Positions 40,733-50,082 of a stretch of 53,962 nucleotides of DNA are shown here, in pieces. The stretch is taken from positions 1-53,962 of the forward strand of contig OMXP01000012.1 in assembly GCA_900315055.1 (NCBI GenBank). The letters are read 5' to 3'. A program made the position numbers and the translations under genes. Source of the DNA: an uncultured Lachnospiraceae bacterium. GTDB lineage: Bacteria; Bacillota; Clostridia; Lachnospirales; Lachnospiraceae. Under the pieces are notes generated by a model, which saw only the letters and a list, made by a program, of their open reading frames with translations, was not told the DNA's origin and did no database searches. Within the stretch, counting starts at the first letter, position 1, and each line of letters starts with the position of its first letter.

Positions 40733-41602
40733 ATGATTGAATTACTGAAAGCGGCCCTCTACGGCATTGTCGAGGGCGTCACGGAGTGGCTGCCCGTCTC
40801 CAGCACCGGCCACATGATTCTGCTGAACGAATTTGTGAAGCTGAACACCAGCGAGGAATTCTGGAACATGTTCCTGGTGGTGATTCAGCTGGGCGCCATT
40901 CTTGCGGTGGTGCTCCTGTACTGGAAGGAGATCTGGCCGCTTGGCATCTGGAAGCACAGGAAGCGCACCCGCATCGTCTGGAAGAAGAACGTCCTGCAGC
41001 TCTGGGCAAAGACGATTGTCGCCTGCATCCCGGCGGGCGTTGTGGGACTTTTACTGGACGACTGGATCGATGCCCACCTCTACAACCCGCTTGTCGTCTC
41101 GATCATGCTGATCCTCGTCGGTGTCGTGTTCATCATCGTCGAGAACCGGAAGGCTCAGGACGACAGACCTGCAAGGGTTGAGGAGCTTGAGGATCTCACC
41201 TATAAGGACGCGTTCAACATCGGCCTCTTCCAGCTCATCGCCGCGGTCTTCCCCGGAACGAGCCGGTCCGGCGCTACGATTGTCGGCGGCCTGATGCTCG
41301 GTGTCTCGAGAACCTGCGCCGCAAACTTTACCTTCATTCTCGCCATTCCCGTCATGCTGGGAGCGAGCCTTCTGAAGATCGTGCGGTATCAGGGCACGAT
41401 GACCGGCATGGAAGCCGGGATCCTCGCGGTCGGCATGATCGTCGCCTTCGTGGTATCCCTTTTCATCATCCGCTTCCTTCTTGGATATATCCGCAAGCAC
41501 GACTTCAAGGTCTTTGGCTGGTACCGCATCATCCTCGGCATTCTCGTGATCCTCTACTTTGTCCTGAGCAGGCAGTCGATGACGGGAATCCTCGCACAGT
41601 AA
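40733..41602 (+). CDS. uppP: Undecaprenyl-diphosphatase UppP (BacA)
   Basis: 289 residues, about eight membrane segments. It recycles undecaprenyl pyrophosphate to the monophosphate carrier needed for peptidoglycan and glycan synthesis, and confers bacitracin tolerance. Both active-site motifs are intact: EGVTEWLPVSSTGH (14-27) and FPGTSRSGATIVGGL. GGAGAGAAGAAG precedes ATG40733. It is alone between the GNAT gene and a good terminator. Confidence 0.96.
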   Translation: MIELLKAALYGIVEGVTEWLPVSSTGHMILLNEFVKLNTSEEFWNMFLVVIQLGAILAVVLLYWKEIWPLGIWKHRKRTRIVWKKNVLQLWAKTIVACIPAGVVGLLLDDWIDAHLYNPLVVSIMLILVGVVFIIVENRKAQDDRPARVEELEDLTYKDAFNIGLFQLIAAVFPGTSRSGATIVGGLMLGVSRTCAANFTFILAIPVMLGASLLKIVRYQGTMTGMEAGILAVGMIVAFVVSLFIIRFLLGYIRKHDFKVFGWYRIILGILVILYFVLSRQSMTGILAQ

Positions 41603-41627
41603 GAGACAGCAGGAAAGATGGAACAGG

Positions 41628-41661
41628 GCACAGTCTCCGCGGGAGGGGGCTGTGTTTTTTG
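41628..41661 (+). terminator. Intrinsic terminator of uppP
   Basis: CACAG-t-CTCC pairs with GGAG-ggg-CTGTG, followed by T6. Confidence 0.85.
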
Positions 41662-41824
41662 TTACCGCAACTATTCGCGAAAAAACATAATTCGTGGTGA
41701 AAACCGCACAGGTCAGGCACTGGTGTTTTAGTGAAATGGATTTCATACGATGAAAACTGGGCAAAATCGCGACTGTAAACGGGCAGAAATAACAATTTTC
41801 GTGCAATAATTTCAGGCAGTTTTA

Positions 41825-41853
41825 TTGACAGTCAATTTTGGAAGTGCTAATTT
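41825..41853 (+). promoter_or_regulatory. Strong promoter of the lysine-rich protein gene
   Basis: Perfect TTGACA, 17 bases, TAATTT. It sits in an AT-rich gene-free stretch (41662-41946) whose A/T tracts may act as upstream elements; nothing else is seen there apart from a second possible -10 (TACAAT near 41900). Leader about 85 bases. Confidence 0.55.
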
Positions 41854-41946
41854 GTTAAAGAACTTATAAAATGATCTTTTGTAAGGTCTGAATTCAATAC
41901 AATCTGTGTAGTATCTGTGGTTCAAGTGAAAGGAGACCGTTGATCC

Positions 41947-42504
41947 ATGAGTGAGGAGAAGACGAAAACCGCCAAGACCGCGCCCAGGGCGACTGTAAAG
42001 TCCAGCTTCAAGAGGGGCACGCCGGTGGAGACGACTCCGGTTGAAAAGAAGCCGGCGAAGAAGTCCACGCCAAAGAAGACCGCCAAGACCGCCGCTGCCA
42101 CGAAGAAGGCAGAAGTCAAAGAGGTATCAACGACAGCAGTTCCTGTCGCGGAAGAACACATTGAGGAGAAGAAAGAGGTAAAAGAAATGGCTACTAAGAC
42201 GACAAAGACTACTGCAACCGCTGCCAAGACCGCTGCTGCACCGAAGGCTGCTCCGGCTCCCAAGGCTCCTGCAAAGAAGCCCGCTGTCAAGAAGGCACCG
42301 GCTCTGAAGGCAGAAGTTGTCCTTCAGTTCGAGGGCAACGATTACACCGAGGAGAGACTCGTCCAGTCCGCAAAGGATGTCTGGCAGTATGACCTTGGCA
42401 AGAACGTCGCTGACATCAAGACCCTTCAGCTCTATGTAAAGCCCGAGGAGAAGAAGGTCTACGGTGTTGTCAACGACACCGATGAGCTGTCCTTTAACAT
42501 CTGA
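41947..42504 (+). CDS. Lysine/alanine-rich DNA-binding-like protein with DUF6465-like C-terminus
   Basis: 185 residues, AAAGGAG before ATG41947. Residues 1-120 are low in complexity, rich in Lys, Ala, Thr and Pro (KKPAKKSTPKKTAKTAAATK), like histone H1 tails. Residues about 123-185 form a compact acidic domain (EVVLQFEGNDYTEERLVQSA ... LYVKPEEKKVYGVVND), the DUF6465 pattern known in Lachnospiraceae. The protein probably binds nucleic acid through the tail. A second start, Met81 (42187), is preceded by AGAGG eight bases away and opens a fresh MATKTTKTTATAAKTAAAPK stretch, so a 105-residue form may also be made. Strong promoter and own terminator suggest an abundant protein. Confidence 0.82.
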   Translation: MSEEKTKTAKTAPRATVKSSFKRGTPVETTPVEKKPAKKSTPKKTAKTAAATKKAEVKEVSTTAVPVAEEHIEEKKEVKEMATKTTKTTATAAKTAAAPKAAPAPKAPAKKPAVKKAPALKAEVVLQFEGNDYTEERLVQSAKDVWQYDLGKNVADIKTLQLYVKPEEKKVYGVVNDTDELSFNI

Positions 42505-42534
42505 TTGAAACAAAGCTTAAGAAGTTTACTCCCG

Positions 42535-42570
42535 GCCCGGCTGCTGCATTCTGCGGCGGCCGGGCTTTTC
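42535..42570 (+). terminator. Intrinsic terminator
   Basis: GCCCGGC-t-GCTGC pairs with GCGGC-g-GCCGGGC around ATTCT, followed by TTTTC. Confidence 0.85.
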
Positions 42571-42596
42571 TATATGTAGAAATGGAGATACCTGCC

Positions 42597-42773
42597 ATGC
42601 AGACATTCAGAGACAACAACGAGACATCGAAACAGAGCGGAGAAAGCCGGGAGAATGCCCGGGGCGAACTGCTGGAACTTCTTTCGCAGGCAGAGGAGGA
42701 CGTACGGGAGGGCCGGGTTGCACCGGTCACGGAGACCTTTGCGGATCTTCGGGCACGGCTTCGGGAATGCTGA
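42597..42773 (+). CDS. Small helical protein of 58 residues, unrecognised
   Basis: Starts at ATG42597 with GGAG nine bases upstream; an in-frame ATG five codons earlier overlaps that site. The N-terminal half is polar (DNNETSKQSGESRENARG). The C-terminal half is one amphipathic helix pair, ELLELLSQAEEDVREGRVAP then VTETFADLRARL. The end resembles the toxin-binding tails of some RelB or Phd antitoxins, but there is no toxin gene beside it and no DNA-binding part. It lies between two terminators, so it probably depends on read-through or an unseen promoter. Confidence 0.6.
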   Translation: MQTFRDNNETSKQSGESRENARGELLELLSQAEEDVREGRVAPVTETFADLRARLREC

Positions 42774-42799
42774 GGTTCTTTCATAAGTTGATTGTTTTT

Positions 42800-42830
42800 A
42801 CCGGATGGGATCTTTCCTGTCCGGTTTTTT
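42800..42830 (+). terminator. Intrinsic terminator
   Basis: ACCGGA-t-GGG pairs with CC-TG-TCCGGT around ATCTTT, followed by T6. Downstream, before the heat-shock promoter, only a weak CCGGA/TCCGG hairpin (42861-42876) is seen. Confidence 0.8.
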
Positions 42831-42930
42831 GCTGCCTCGTGGCTTCTTTCCTGCGCTTTTCCGGAGTATCTTCCGGGTTTTGCTGCCATTTTCTTCCCGC
42901 ACAGTTCATCATTTCTTTAGATTCGACTTG

Positions 42931-42959
42931 TTGACATCATATGAGGAGCGTGCTAGATT
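42931..42959 (+). promoter_or_regulatory. Promoter of the hrcA operon
   Basis: TTGACA, 17 bases, TAGATT. Predicted start near 42966, with CIRCE immediately downstream. Confidence 0.8.
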
Positions 42960-42971
42960 ATGTCATGTAAG

Positions 42972-42998
42972 TTAGCACTCAACGAGTGAGAGTGCTAA
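42972..42998. promoter_or_regulatory. CIRCE operator (HrcA binding site)
   Basis: TTAGCACTC, nine bases, GAGTGCTAA: a perfect match to the consensus. HrcA bound here represses the operon until heat or unfolded protein titrates GroE. No second CIRCE was seen in the window. Confidence 0.98.
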
Positions 42999-43041
42999 CA
43001 GGTTCCGGAGCAAGCCAGTTGAATAGGGAAGGAGGTGCGGC

Positions 43042-44073
43042 ATGGAACTGCAGGAACGCAAGAAGAAAATATTGCAGGCCGTGATCCGCAACTACCTGGA
43101 GACTGGGGAGCCCGTGGGAAGCCGGACGATTGCCAAGGATTCGGACTTGAAGCTCAGCTCCGCGACGATCCGCAATGAGATGCAGGATCTCGAGGAGATG
43201 GGACTTCTGACATCTCCCCACACGTCGGCGGGACGCATTCCCACCGATCAGGGATATCGGGTGTATGTCGATGACATGCTCCAGAGCGAGCGGCAGGAAG
43301 TCCGCAAGATGCAGAACGTCCTGATCCAGAAGCAGGATCATCTGGAGACGCTGCTCCAGCAGGTCTCGAAGATGCTTGCCAGTAACACCGAGTACGCCTC
43401 GATGGTGTCGGCTCCCGCGATCCGCAAGAACAAGATCAAGTTCATTCAGCTCTCGCAGATCGATCTGAAGACGATCCTCGCGGTCATCGTGATCGAGGGC
43501 AACATCGTCCGCAACAAGATGATCCACGTGGAGCAGCCGCTGGATGCAAAGACGGTGCTTCAGCTGAACCTTCTCCTGAACAACAGCCTGTGCGGGCTTG
43601 CAGTCGAGGAGATTGACTTAAAGCTCATCACCCAGATCAAGCTCCAGGCGGGTGTCCACTCGGGCATTGTCTCCAACGTCATTGATGCGGCGGCGGAGGC
43701 GATTGTACCGGACAAGGAGCCCAGGATCTACACGAGCGGTGCTCCGAACATCTTCAAGTATCCGGAGCTTTCCGGTGACAACGCCGGCCGCCTCATCTCG
43801 GATTTCGAGGAGAAGCAGGCGCTGACCAGCATTGTCCGGGAAAGTCTTCAGGACAACACAAAGGATGGTCAGAACGCCATTCAGGTCTACATCGGAGACC
43901 AGATGCCGGAGAGCATGAAGGACTGCAGCGCCGTGACCGCAACGTACGATCTCGGCGATGGCATGAAGGGAACGATCGGTGTGATCGGACCCAAGCGAAT
44001 GGATTACGACAAGGTGTTCAGCGTGCTCAAGAACATCATGGAGCAGCTGGATACCCTGTACAGGAAAGAATAG
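43042..44073 (+). CDS. hrcA: HrcA, heat-inducible repressor
   Basis: 343 residues. An N-terminal winged helix (ELQERKKKILQAVIRNYLET, then GEPVGSRTIAKDSDLKLSSA and TIRNEMQDLEEMGLL) binds CIRCE; a GAF-like domain and insertion follow (about 100-330). GGAGGTG precedes ATG43042 by about 8-14 bases. First gene of the heat-shock operon and repressor of it. Confidence 0.97.
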   Translation: MELQERKKKILQAVIRNYLETGEPVGSRTIAKDSDLKLSSATIRNEMQDLEEMGLLTSPHTSAGRIPTDQGYRVYVDDMLQSERQEVRKMQNVLIQKQDHLETLLQQVSKMLASNTEYASMVSAPAIRKNKIKFIQLSQIDLKTILAVIVIEGNIVRNKMIHVEQPLDAKTVLQLNLLLNNSLCGLAVEEIDLKLITQIKLQAGVHSGIVSNVIDAAAEAIVPDKEPRIYTSGAPNIFKYPELSGDNAGRLISDFEEKQALTSIVRESLQDNTKDGQNAIQVYIGDQMPESMKDCSAVTATYDLGDGMKGTIGVIGPKRMDYDKVFSVLKNIMEQLDTLYRKE

Positions 44074-44090
44074 ACAGAGGATAACAGGGT

Positions 44091-44759
44091 ATGACAGAAG
44101 AAGAAAAGAAGACCGCGGATACCGGCCAGCAGGAAGAAGCAAAAAAGCCGGAGACGTCCGCTGAGGGGACGAAAGAGCAGAAGGAAGAAAAAGCTTCCGC
44201 AGATACCAAACCGGAAACCGAAAAGAAGGCGGACGGCAAGGAAGAGGCTGCTGCAGCAGATGCTTCTGCAAAGGACGACAAGAAGACCGCCTTCTTCAAC
44301 AAGAAGAATGACAAGAAGGAGAAGGAGCTGCAGGACAAGATCGATGCGCTGAACGATCAGCTTCGCCGGCAGATGGCGGAGTTCGACAACTACCGCAAGA
44401 GAACGGACCGCGAGAAAGAGCAGATGTTCTCGAACGGCGAGGCAAACGTCATCGAGAAGATCCTGCCGGTGGTCGACAACTTCGAGCGCGGCTTTGATAC
44501 CGTGCAGGACGAGGACAAGGACGATGCCTTCGTGAAGGGCATGCAGAAGATTTACAGCCAGCTCCAGAAGGAGCTGACGGACCTGGGCGTCAAACCCATC
44601 GACTGCGTCGGAAAGCCCTTCGATCCCTCGTTCCACAACGCAGTACAGCAGGTCGAGGACGATACGAAGGAGTCCGGAACTGTGGCGGTTGAGCTGCAGA
44701 AGGGTTACATGTATCACGACAAGGTAATCCGCCACAGCATGGTCGCCGTAGTAAGTTAA
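44091..44759 (+). CDS. grpE: GrpE, nucleotide exchange factor of DnaK
   Basis: 222 residues. The first 80 are a long Lys/Glu/Ala-rich disordered region, more than in most GrpE proteins. The coiled coil follows (about 80-120, LQDKIDALNDQLRRQMAEFD NYRKRT), then the beta domain with CVGKPFDPSFHNAVQQVEDD and the end GYMYHDKVIRHSMVAV, both typical of GrpE. It replaces ADP on DnaK. 17 bases after hrcA. Between it and dnaK (44760-44861) are two weak hairpins (CCGC/GCGG and GGAAATCC/GGATTCC) with no clear termination signal. Confidence 0.96.
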   Translation: MTEEEKKTADTGQQEEAKKPETSAEGTKEQKEEKASADTKPETEKKADGKEEAAAADASAKDDKKTAFFNKKNDKKEKELQDKIDALNDQLRRQMAEFDNYRKRTDREKEQMFSNGEANVIEKILPVVDNFERGFDTVQDEDKDDAFVKGMQKIYSQLQKELTDLGVKPIDCVGKPFDPSFHNAVQQVEDDTKESGTVAVELQKGYMYHDKVIRHSMVAVVS

Positions 44760-44792
44760 CTGAATGACCCCGCAGCAATGCGGATCAGATAG

Positions 44793-46751
<1,959 letters not shown>

Positions 46752-46839
46752 AAATCAACAAGGCTGAATTCGGGCCCGGGACTGTCTTTTGACTGTTCAA
46801 CGAGGACGGAATCGGGTAGAATAATGCAGTGATTTTTCT

Positions 46840-46872
46840 GTCCGGGGTGGACTCATTATCCATCCCGGACAT
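46840..46872 (+). other. Strong stem-loop between dnaK and dnaJ
   Basis: TGTCCGGG-g-TGGA pairs with TCCA-t-CCCGGACA around CTCATTA. No T-run, so more likely an RNA stability or processing element. A TAGAAT hexamer (46818-46823) 17 bases before might be a -10 for a separate dnaJ transcript. The rest of 46752-46962 shows a second weak GGGAAA/TTTCCC pairing. Confidence 0.5.
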
Positions 46873-46962
46873 TGTGGTGGGAAAAATTCCGGAGGAGATT
46901 TCCCTTCGGGTTTTGCCCTGAGGTAATAGCTGGTTCATGCGTTTTTGGGAGAGAATCCATTC

Positions 46963-48156
46963 ATGGCAGAACAGAAACGAGATTATTATGAGGTTCTCGG
47001 TGTAAGCCGCGACGCGTCCGAGGAGGACATCAAGAAGGCTTACCGTCAGATCGCAAAAAAGTATCACCCGGATGTCAACCCCTCGAAGGAGGCGGAGGCC
47101 ATCTTCAAGGAGGCCTCGGAGGCTTATGCCGTCCTCTCCAACAAGGAGAAGAGAGAGCAGTATGACCGCTACGGCATGTCAGCCTTTGACGGCTCGGCAG
47201 GAGGCGGCGGATTTGGCGGGTTCGATGGCGCCGACTTCAACGACATCTTCGGAGATATCTTCGGGGATCTGTTCGGCGGCGGTGCGTCGCGCCAGAGGAA
47301 CCCCAACAGCCCGATGAAGGGCCAGAATATCCGCACCAGTGTCCGGATCTCCTTCATGGAGTCCATCAAGGGGTGCGAAAAGAACATCACGGTGACGCTG
47401 AAGGAACCCTGCCCCACCTGCAACGGGACGGGCGCAAAGCCGGGCACGAGCCCGAAGATGTGCCCGAGGTGCGGTGGCAAGGGCCAGATCGTCTACACCC
47501 AGCAGTCGTTCTTCGGCACGGTCCGGAACGTCCAGACCTGCCCGCAGTGCGGCGGCAGCGGCAAGGTGATTGAGGACAAGTGCACGACCTGCGGCGGCAG
47601 CGGTTATACGTCGAGCCGCAAGACGATTGCGATCTCCATCATGCCCGGCATCAGCAACGGACAGTCCATCCGCATTCGCGAGAAGGGCGAGCCCGGCATC
47701 AACGGCGGCCCGAGAGGAGACCTCATGGTCGAGGTCATCGTCGAGCCGGACAGCAGGTTCGAGAGAAGCGGCGATGACATCTTCTCGACGGTGAAGATCA
47801 GCTATGCGATCGCAGCCCTCGGCGGCCCGATCACGATCGAGACCGTGGACGGGAACGTCATTTATGAAGTGAAGTCCGGCACGCAGACCGACACGAAGAT
47901 CCGTCTTCGCGGAAAGGGTGCCCCGAATGTCACCTCTCCGTCGGTTCGCGGCGATCATTACGTCCTGCTCGTTGTCGAGACACCGACGAGGCTCTCGAAG
48001 GAGGCAAAGGAAGCCCTCGAGAAGTTCGACGAGCTGACCGGCGGCTCTCTTCATGCGGCTACGAATGCCACGAAGGACGGCGATACCGCGAACGGCGCAA
48101 AGATGGATGCGGCATCGACCAAGACCCGCAAGAAGAAGGGCTGGTTCAACAAGTAG
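46963..48156 (+). CDS. dnaJ: DnaJ, Hsp40 co-chaperone
   Basis: 397 residues from ATG46963; a GTG-type start six codons earlier is less likely. J domain 1-70 with the HPD tripeptide in KYHPDVN, a Gly/Phe-rich region (about 75-110), four zinc motifs [24 protein letters not shown] and CTTCGGSG, then the C-terminal beta domains. It delivers clients to DnaK and stimulates its ATPase. The end (about 365-397) is Ala/Thr/Lys-rich. Last chaperone gene; a terminator follows. Confidence 0.97.
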   Translation: MAEQKRDYYEVLGVSRDASEEDIKKAYRQIAKKYHPDVNPSKEAEAIFKEASEAYAVLSNKEKREQYDRYGMSAFDGSAGGGGFGGFDGADFNDIFGDIFGDLFGGGASRQRNPNSPMKGQNIRTSVRISFMESIKGCEKNITVTLKEPCPTCNGTGAKPGTSPKMCPRCGGKGQIVYTQQSFFGTVRNVQTCPQCGGSGKVIEDKCTTCGGSGYTSSRKTIAISIMPGISNGQSIRIREKGEPGINGGPRGDLMVEVIVEPDSRFERSGDDIFSTVKISYAIAALGGPITIETVDGNVIYEVKSGTQTDTKIRLRGKGAPNVTSPSVRGDHYVLLVVETPTRLSKEAKEALEKFDELTGGSLHAATNATKDGDTANGAKMDAASTKTRKKKGWFNK

Positions 48157-48166
48157 CGGCTTTGTA

Positions 48167-48175
48167 TGGTACAAT
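48167..48175 (+). promoter_or_regulatory. Extended -10 promoter of prmA
   Basis: TGG-TACAAT with a poor -35. Predicted start near 48182, inside the ascending arm of the dnaJ terminator at 48178-48207. Confidence 0.45.
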
Positions 48176-48177
48176 GA

Positions 48178-48207
48178 GGCGCGGAATAGAGGTTCCGCGT
48201 CTTTTTT
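48178..48207 (+). terminator. Intrinsic terminator after dnaJ
   Basis: CGCGGAA (48180-48186) pairs with TTCCGCG (48193-48199), extended by G-U and G-C pairs, then T6. Confidence 0.85.
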
Positions 48208-48228
48208 GTATGGTTTGAGGTAAAACAG

Positions 48229-49290
48229 ATGCGCTGGATGCGATTCAAGGTTCGGACAACGGCAAAGGCGGAGGATATCCTGGTGGCGGGCATGACCGAC
48301 ATCGGGCTCTACGGGGCACAGATCGAAGATCATGTGCCCCTGACCGCTGCGGAGAAGGAGCAGATGTTCGTCGACATCCTCCCCGACACGGGAGAGGACG
48401 ACGGATCCGCCGTGGTCTCCTTCTATGTGGAGGAGGCAGAGGATGGGACCCTGCTTCTTGACGAAGAGGAAAATGATGTAGGAGAGTCGGCAGCAAGCGG
48501 CGGGAGCCTCTCTTCCGTTGAGCACGGGGAGCGGAAAAAGGTCACCCCGGAGGAGATGAAGAAGGCAATCGATGACAAGATCAGGGAGCTCAAGTCCTAC
48601 AGCGATGTCATCGGCGACGGGACGGTCACCATCGAGGAGACTGCGGACGTCGACTGGATGAATTCCTGGAAGCAGTACTTCCATCAGTTCTGGATCGATG
48701 ACATCCTCGTGATCCCGTCCTGGGAGACCCCGAAGGATACGGGCAGGACGCCTGCTGTCACCTTCCACATCGATCCCGGAACGGCCTTCGGCACCGGCAT
48801 GCACGAGACGACGCAGCTTTGCATACGGCAGATCCGGAAGTACCTGACGAAGGAAACGAAGATCCTCGACATCGGCACGGGCTCCGGGATCCTCGCGATC
48901 CTGGCACTCCTGTTCGGGGCATCGTCAGCGGTCGGAACGGATCTCGACCCCTGCGCGGCACCGGCAATCGACGAGAACCTTACAGCCAACGGGATCGCGA
49001 AGAATCGCTTTACCTTCATTCAGGGGAACCTCATCGATGACAAAGCGGTACAGGATAAAGTCGGATACGGGAAGTACGACATCGTCGTCGCGAACATCCT
49101 CGCCGATGTCCTGATTCCTCTAACTCCTGCGGCCGTGGCAGCCCTTGCCCCGGGTGGGGTGTTCATCACCTCGGGAATCCTTGCGGGACGGGAGAGGGAT
49201 GTCGCCGATGCCATGAAGAAGGCAGGGCTGACCATCGAGTCGATCACGGAGCAGGGCGAGTGGCGCTGTGTCACCGGAAAGAAGGCATAG
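48229..49290 (+). CDS. prmA: PrmA, ribosomal protein L11 methyltransferase
   Basis: 353 residues, about 40 more than usual. GAGG lies eight bases before ATG48229. The SAM site is TKILDIGTGSGILAILALLF, and VVANILADVLIPL holds the active-site Asn-x-x-Ala-type motif. The substrate-binding N-terminal domain (1-75) is interrupted by a polar, acidic insert (about 76-104, LLLDEEENDVGESAASGGSL). It methylates L11 on lysines and the N-terminus. rsmE begins right after its stop. prmA after dnaJ is the usual Firmicutes order. Confidence 0.95.
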   Translation: MRWMRFKVRTTAKAEDILVAGMTDIGLYGAQIEDHVPLTAAEKEQMFVDILPDTGEDDGSAVVSFYVEEAEDGTLLLDEEENDVGESAASGGSLSSVEHGERKKVTPEEMKKAIDDKIRELKSYSDVIGDGTVTIEETADVDWMNSWKQYFHQFWIDDILVIPSWETPKDTGRTPAVTFHIDPGTAFGTGMHETTQLCIRQIRKYLTKETKILDIGTGSGILAILALLFGASSAVGTDLDPCAAPAIDENLTANGIAKNRFTFIQGNLIDDKAVQDKVGYGKYDIVVANILADVLIPLTPAAVAALAPGGVFITSGILAGRERDVADAMKKAGLTIESITEQGEWRCVTGKKA

Positions 49291-50037
49291 ATGCTGCACC
49301 TTTTTGTGACGCCCGATGAGCTGCAGGGAGATACCCTCATCATCACCGGGGAGCAGTTCAACCACATGAAAAACGTGCTCCGCATGAAGGTCGGCGAGGA
49401 GTTCTCCGCGATGAACGGCGCCGATGAGAAGGAGTACCGCTACGGGATCGAGACGATCACGGACGATGCGATCACGGCACGCCTTCGGTTCGTGAAGGAG
49501 GCAAACAACGAGCTTCCGGTGAAGGTCACGATCTATCAGGGACTTCCGAAGGCCGACAAGATGGATCTCATCTGCCAGAAGTGCGTGGAGCTTGGTGCCT
49601 GCCGGATTGTCCCGGTTGCGATGGCGCGTTCTGTCGTAAAGTTCGATGCGCAGCGGGGAGCCAGGAAAAAGGACCGCTGGCAGAAGATCGCGGAGGCCGC
49701 CGCGATGCAGTCAAGACGTGGGATCGTGCCGGAGGTATCCCTTCCGATGACCATGGAAGAGGCGGTGGCGGATGCGAAGAAAACCTGCACCGTGGGACTT
49801 CTTCCCTATGAGCTGCAGAAGGACGACGGGAGCACGAAGGGAATTCTCGAGAGTTTGACGCCCGGGCAGTCCCTTGCGATCTTCATCGGACCCGAGGGCG
49901 GCTTTGAGGAGAAGGAAGTGGAGATGGCAAAGAAGGCCGGAATCCGTCCCATCTCCCTCGGAAAGCGGATTCTTCGCACGGAGAGCGCGGCGATGGTCGT
50001 TCTCTCCTGGCTGATTTACCTCTTTGAGGTGTCCTGA
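49291..50037 (+). CDS. rsmE: RsmE, 16S rRNA m3U1498 methyltransferase
   Basis: 248 residues, starts at the base after the prmA stop. N-terminal PUA-like barrel (LHLFVTPDELQGDTLIITGE), then the SPOUT knot: KVTIYQGLPKADKMDLICQK, LGACRIVPVAMARSVVK, and the SAM loop AIFIGPEGGFEEKEVEMAKK with LGKRILRTESAAMVVLSWL. It acts on assembled 30S subunits. Confidence 0.95.
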   Translation: MLHLFVTPDELQGDTLIITGEQFNHMKNVLRMKVGEEFSAMNGADEKEYRYGIETITDDAITARLRFVKEANNELPVKVTIYQGLPKADKMDLICQKCVELGACRIVPVAMARSVVKFDAQRGARKKDRWQKIAEAAAMQSRRGIVPEVSLPMTMEEAVADAKKTCTVGLLPYELQKDDGSTKGILESLTPGQSLAIFIGPEGGFEEKEVEMAKKAGIRPISLGKRILRTESAAMVVLSWLIYLFEVS

Positions 50038-50048
50038 GGACACTTTTG

Positions 50049-50057
50049 TGGTAGAAT
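50049..50057 (+). promoter_or_regulatory. Extended -10 promoter of the cysteine desulfurase gene
   Basis: TGG-TAGAAT, start near 50064. A palindrome GTGTCC-TGA-GGACAC (50029-50043) that contains the rsmE stop lies just upstream where a -35 would be. Confidence 0.45.
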
Positions 50058-50082
50058 GGCCATCGTTTTGGAGATTGGAACT

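Noticed and set aside
41529..41795. 88-codon minus-strand frame after uppP
   Set aside because: It crosses the uppP terminator, has no ribosome site and looks random in composition.
42494..42889. 131-codon minus-strand frame
   Set aside because: Antisense to a small plus-strand gene and to two terminators; Arg/Ser-rich shadow composition.
46818..46823. Firm dnaJ promoter
   Set aside because: TAGAAT lacks both a usable -35 at 16-18 bases and a TG extension, so it is only mentioned.
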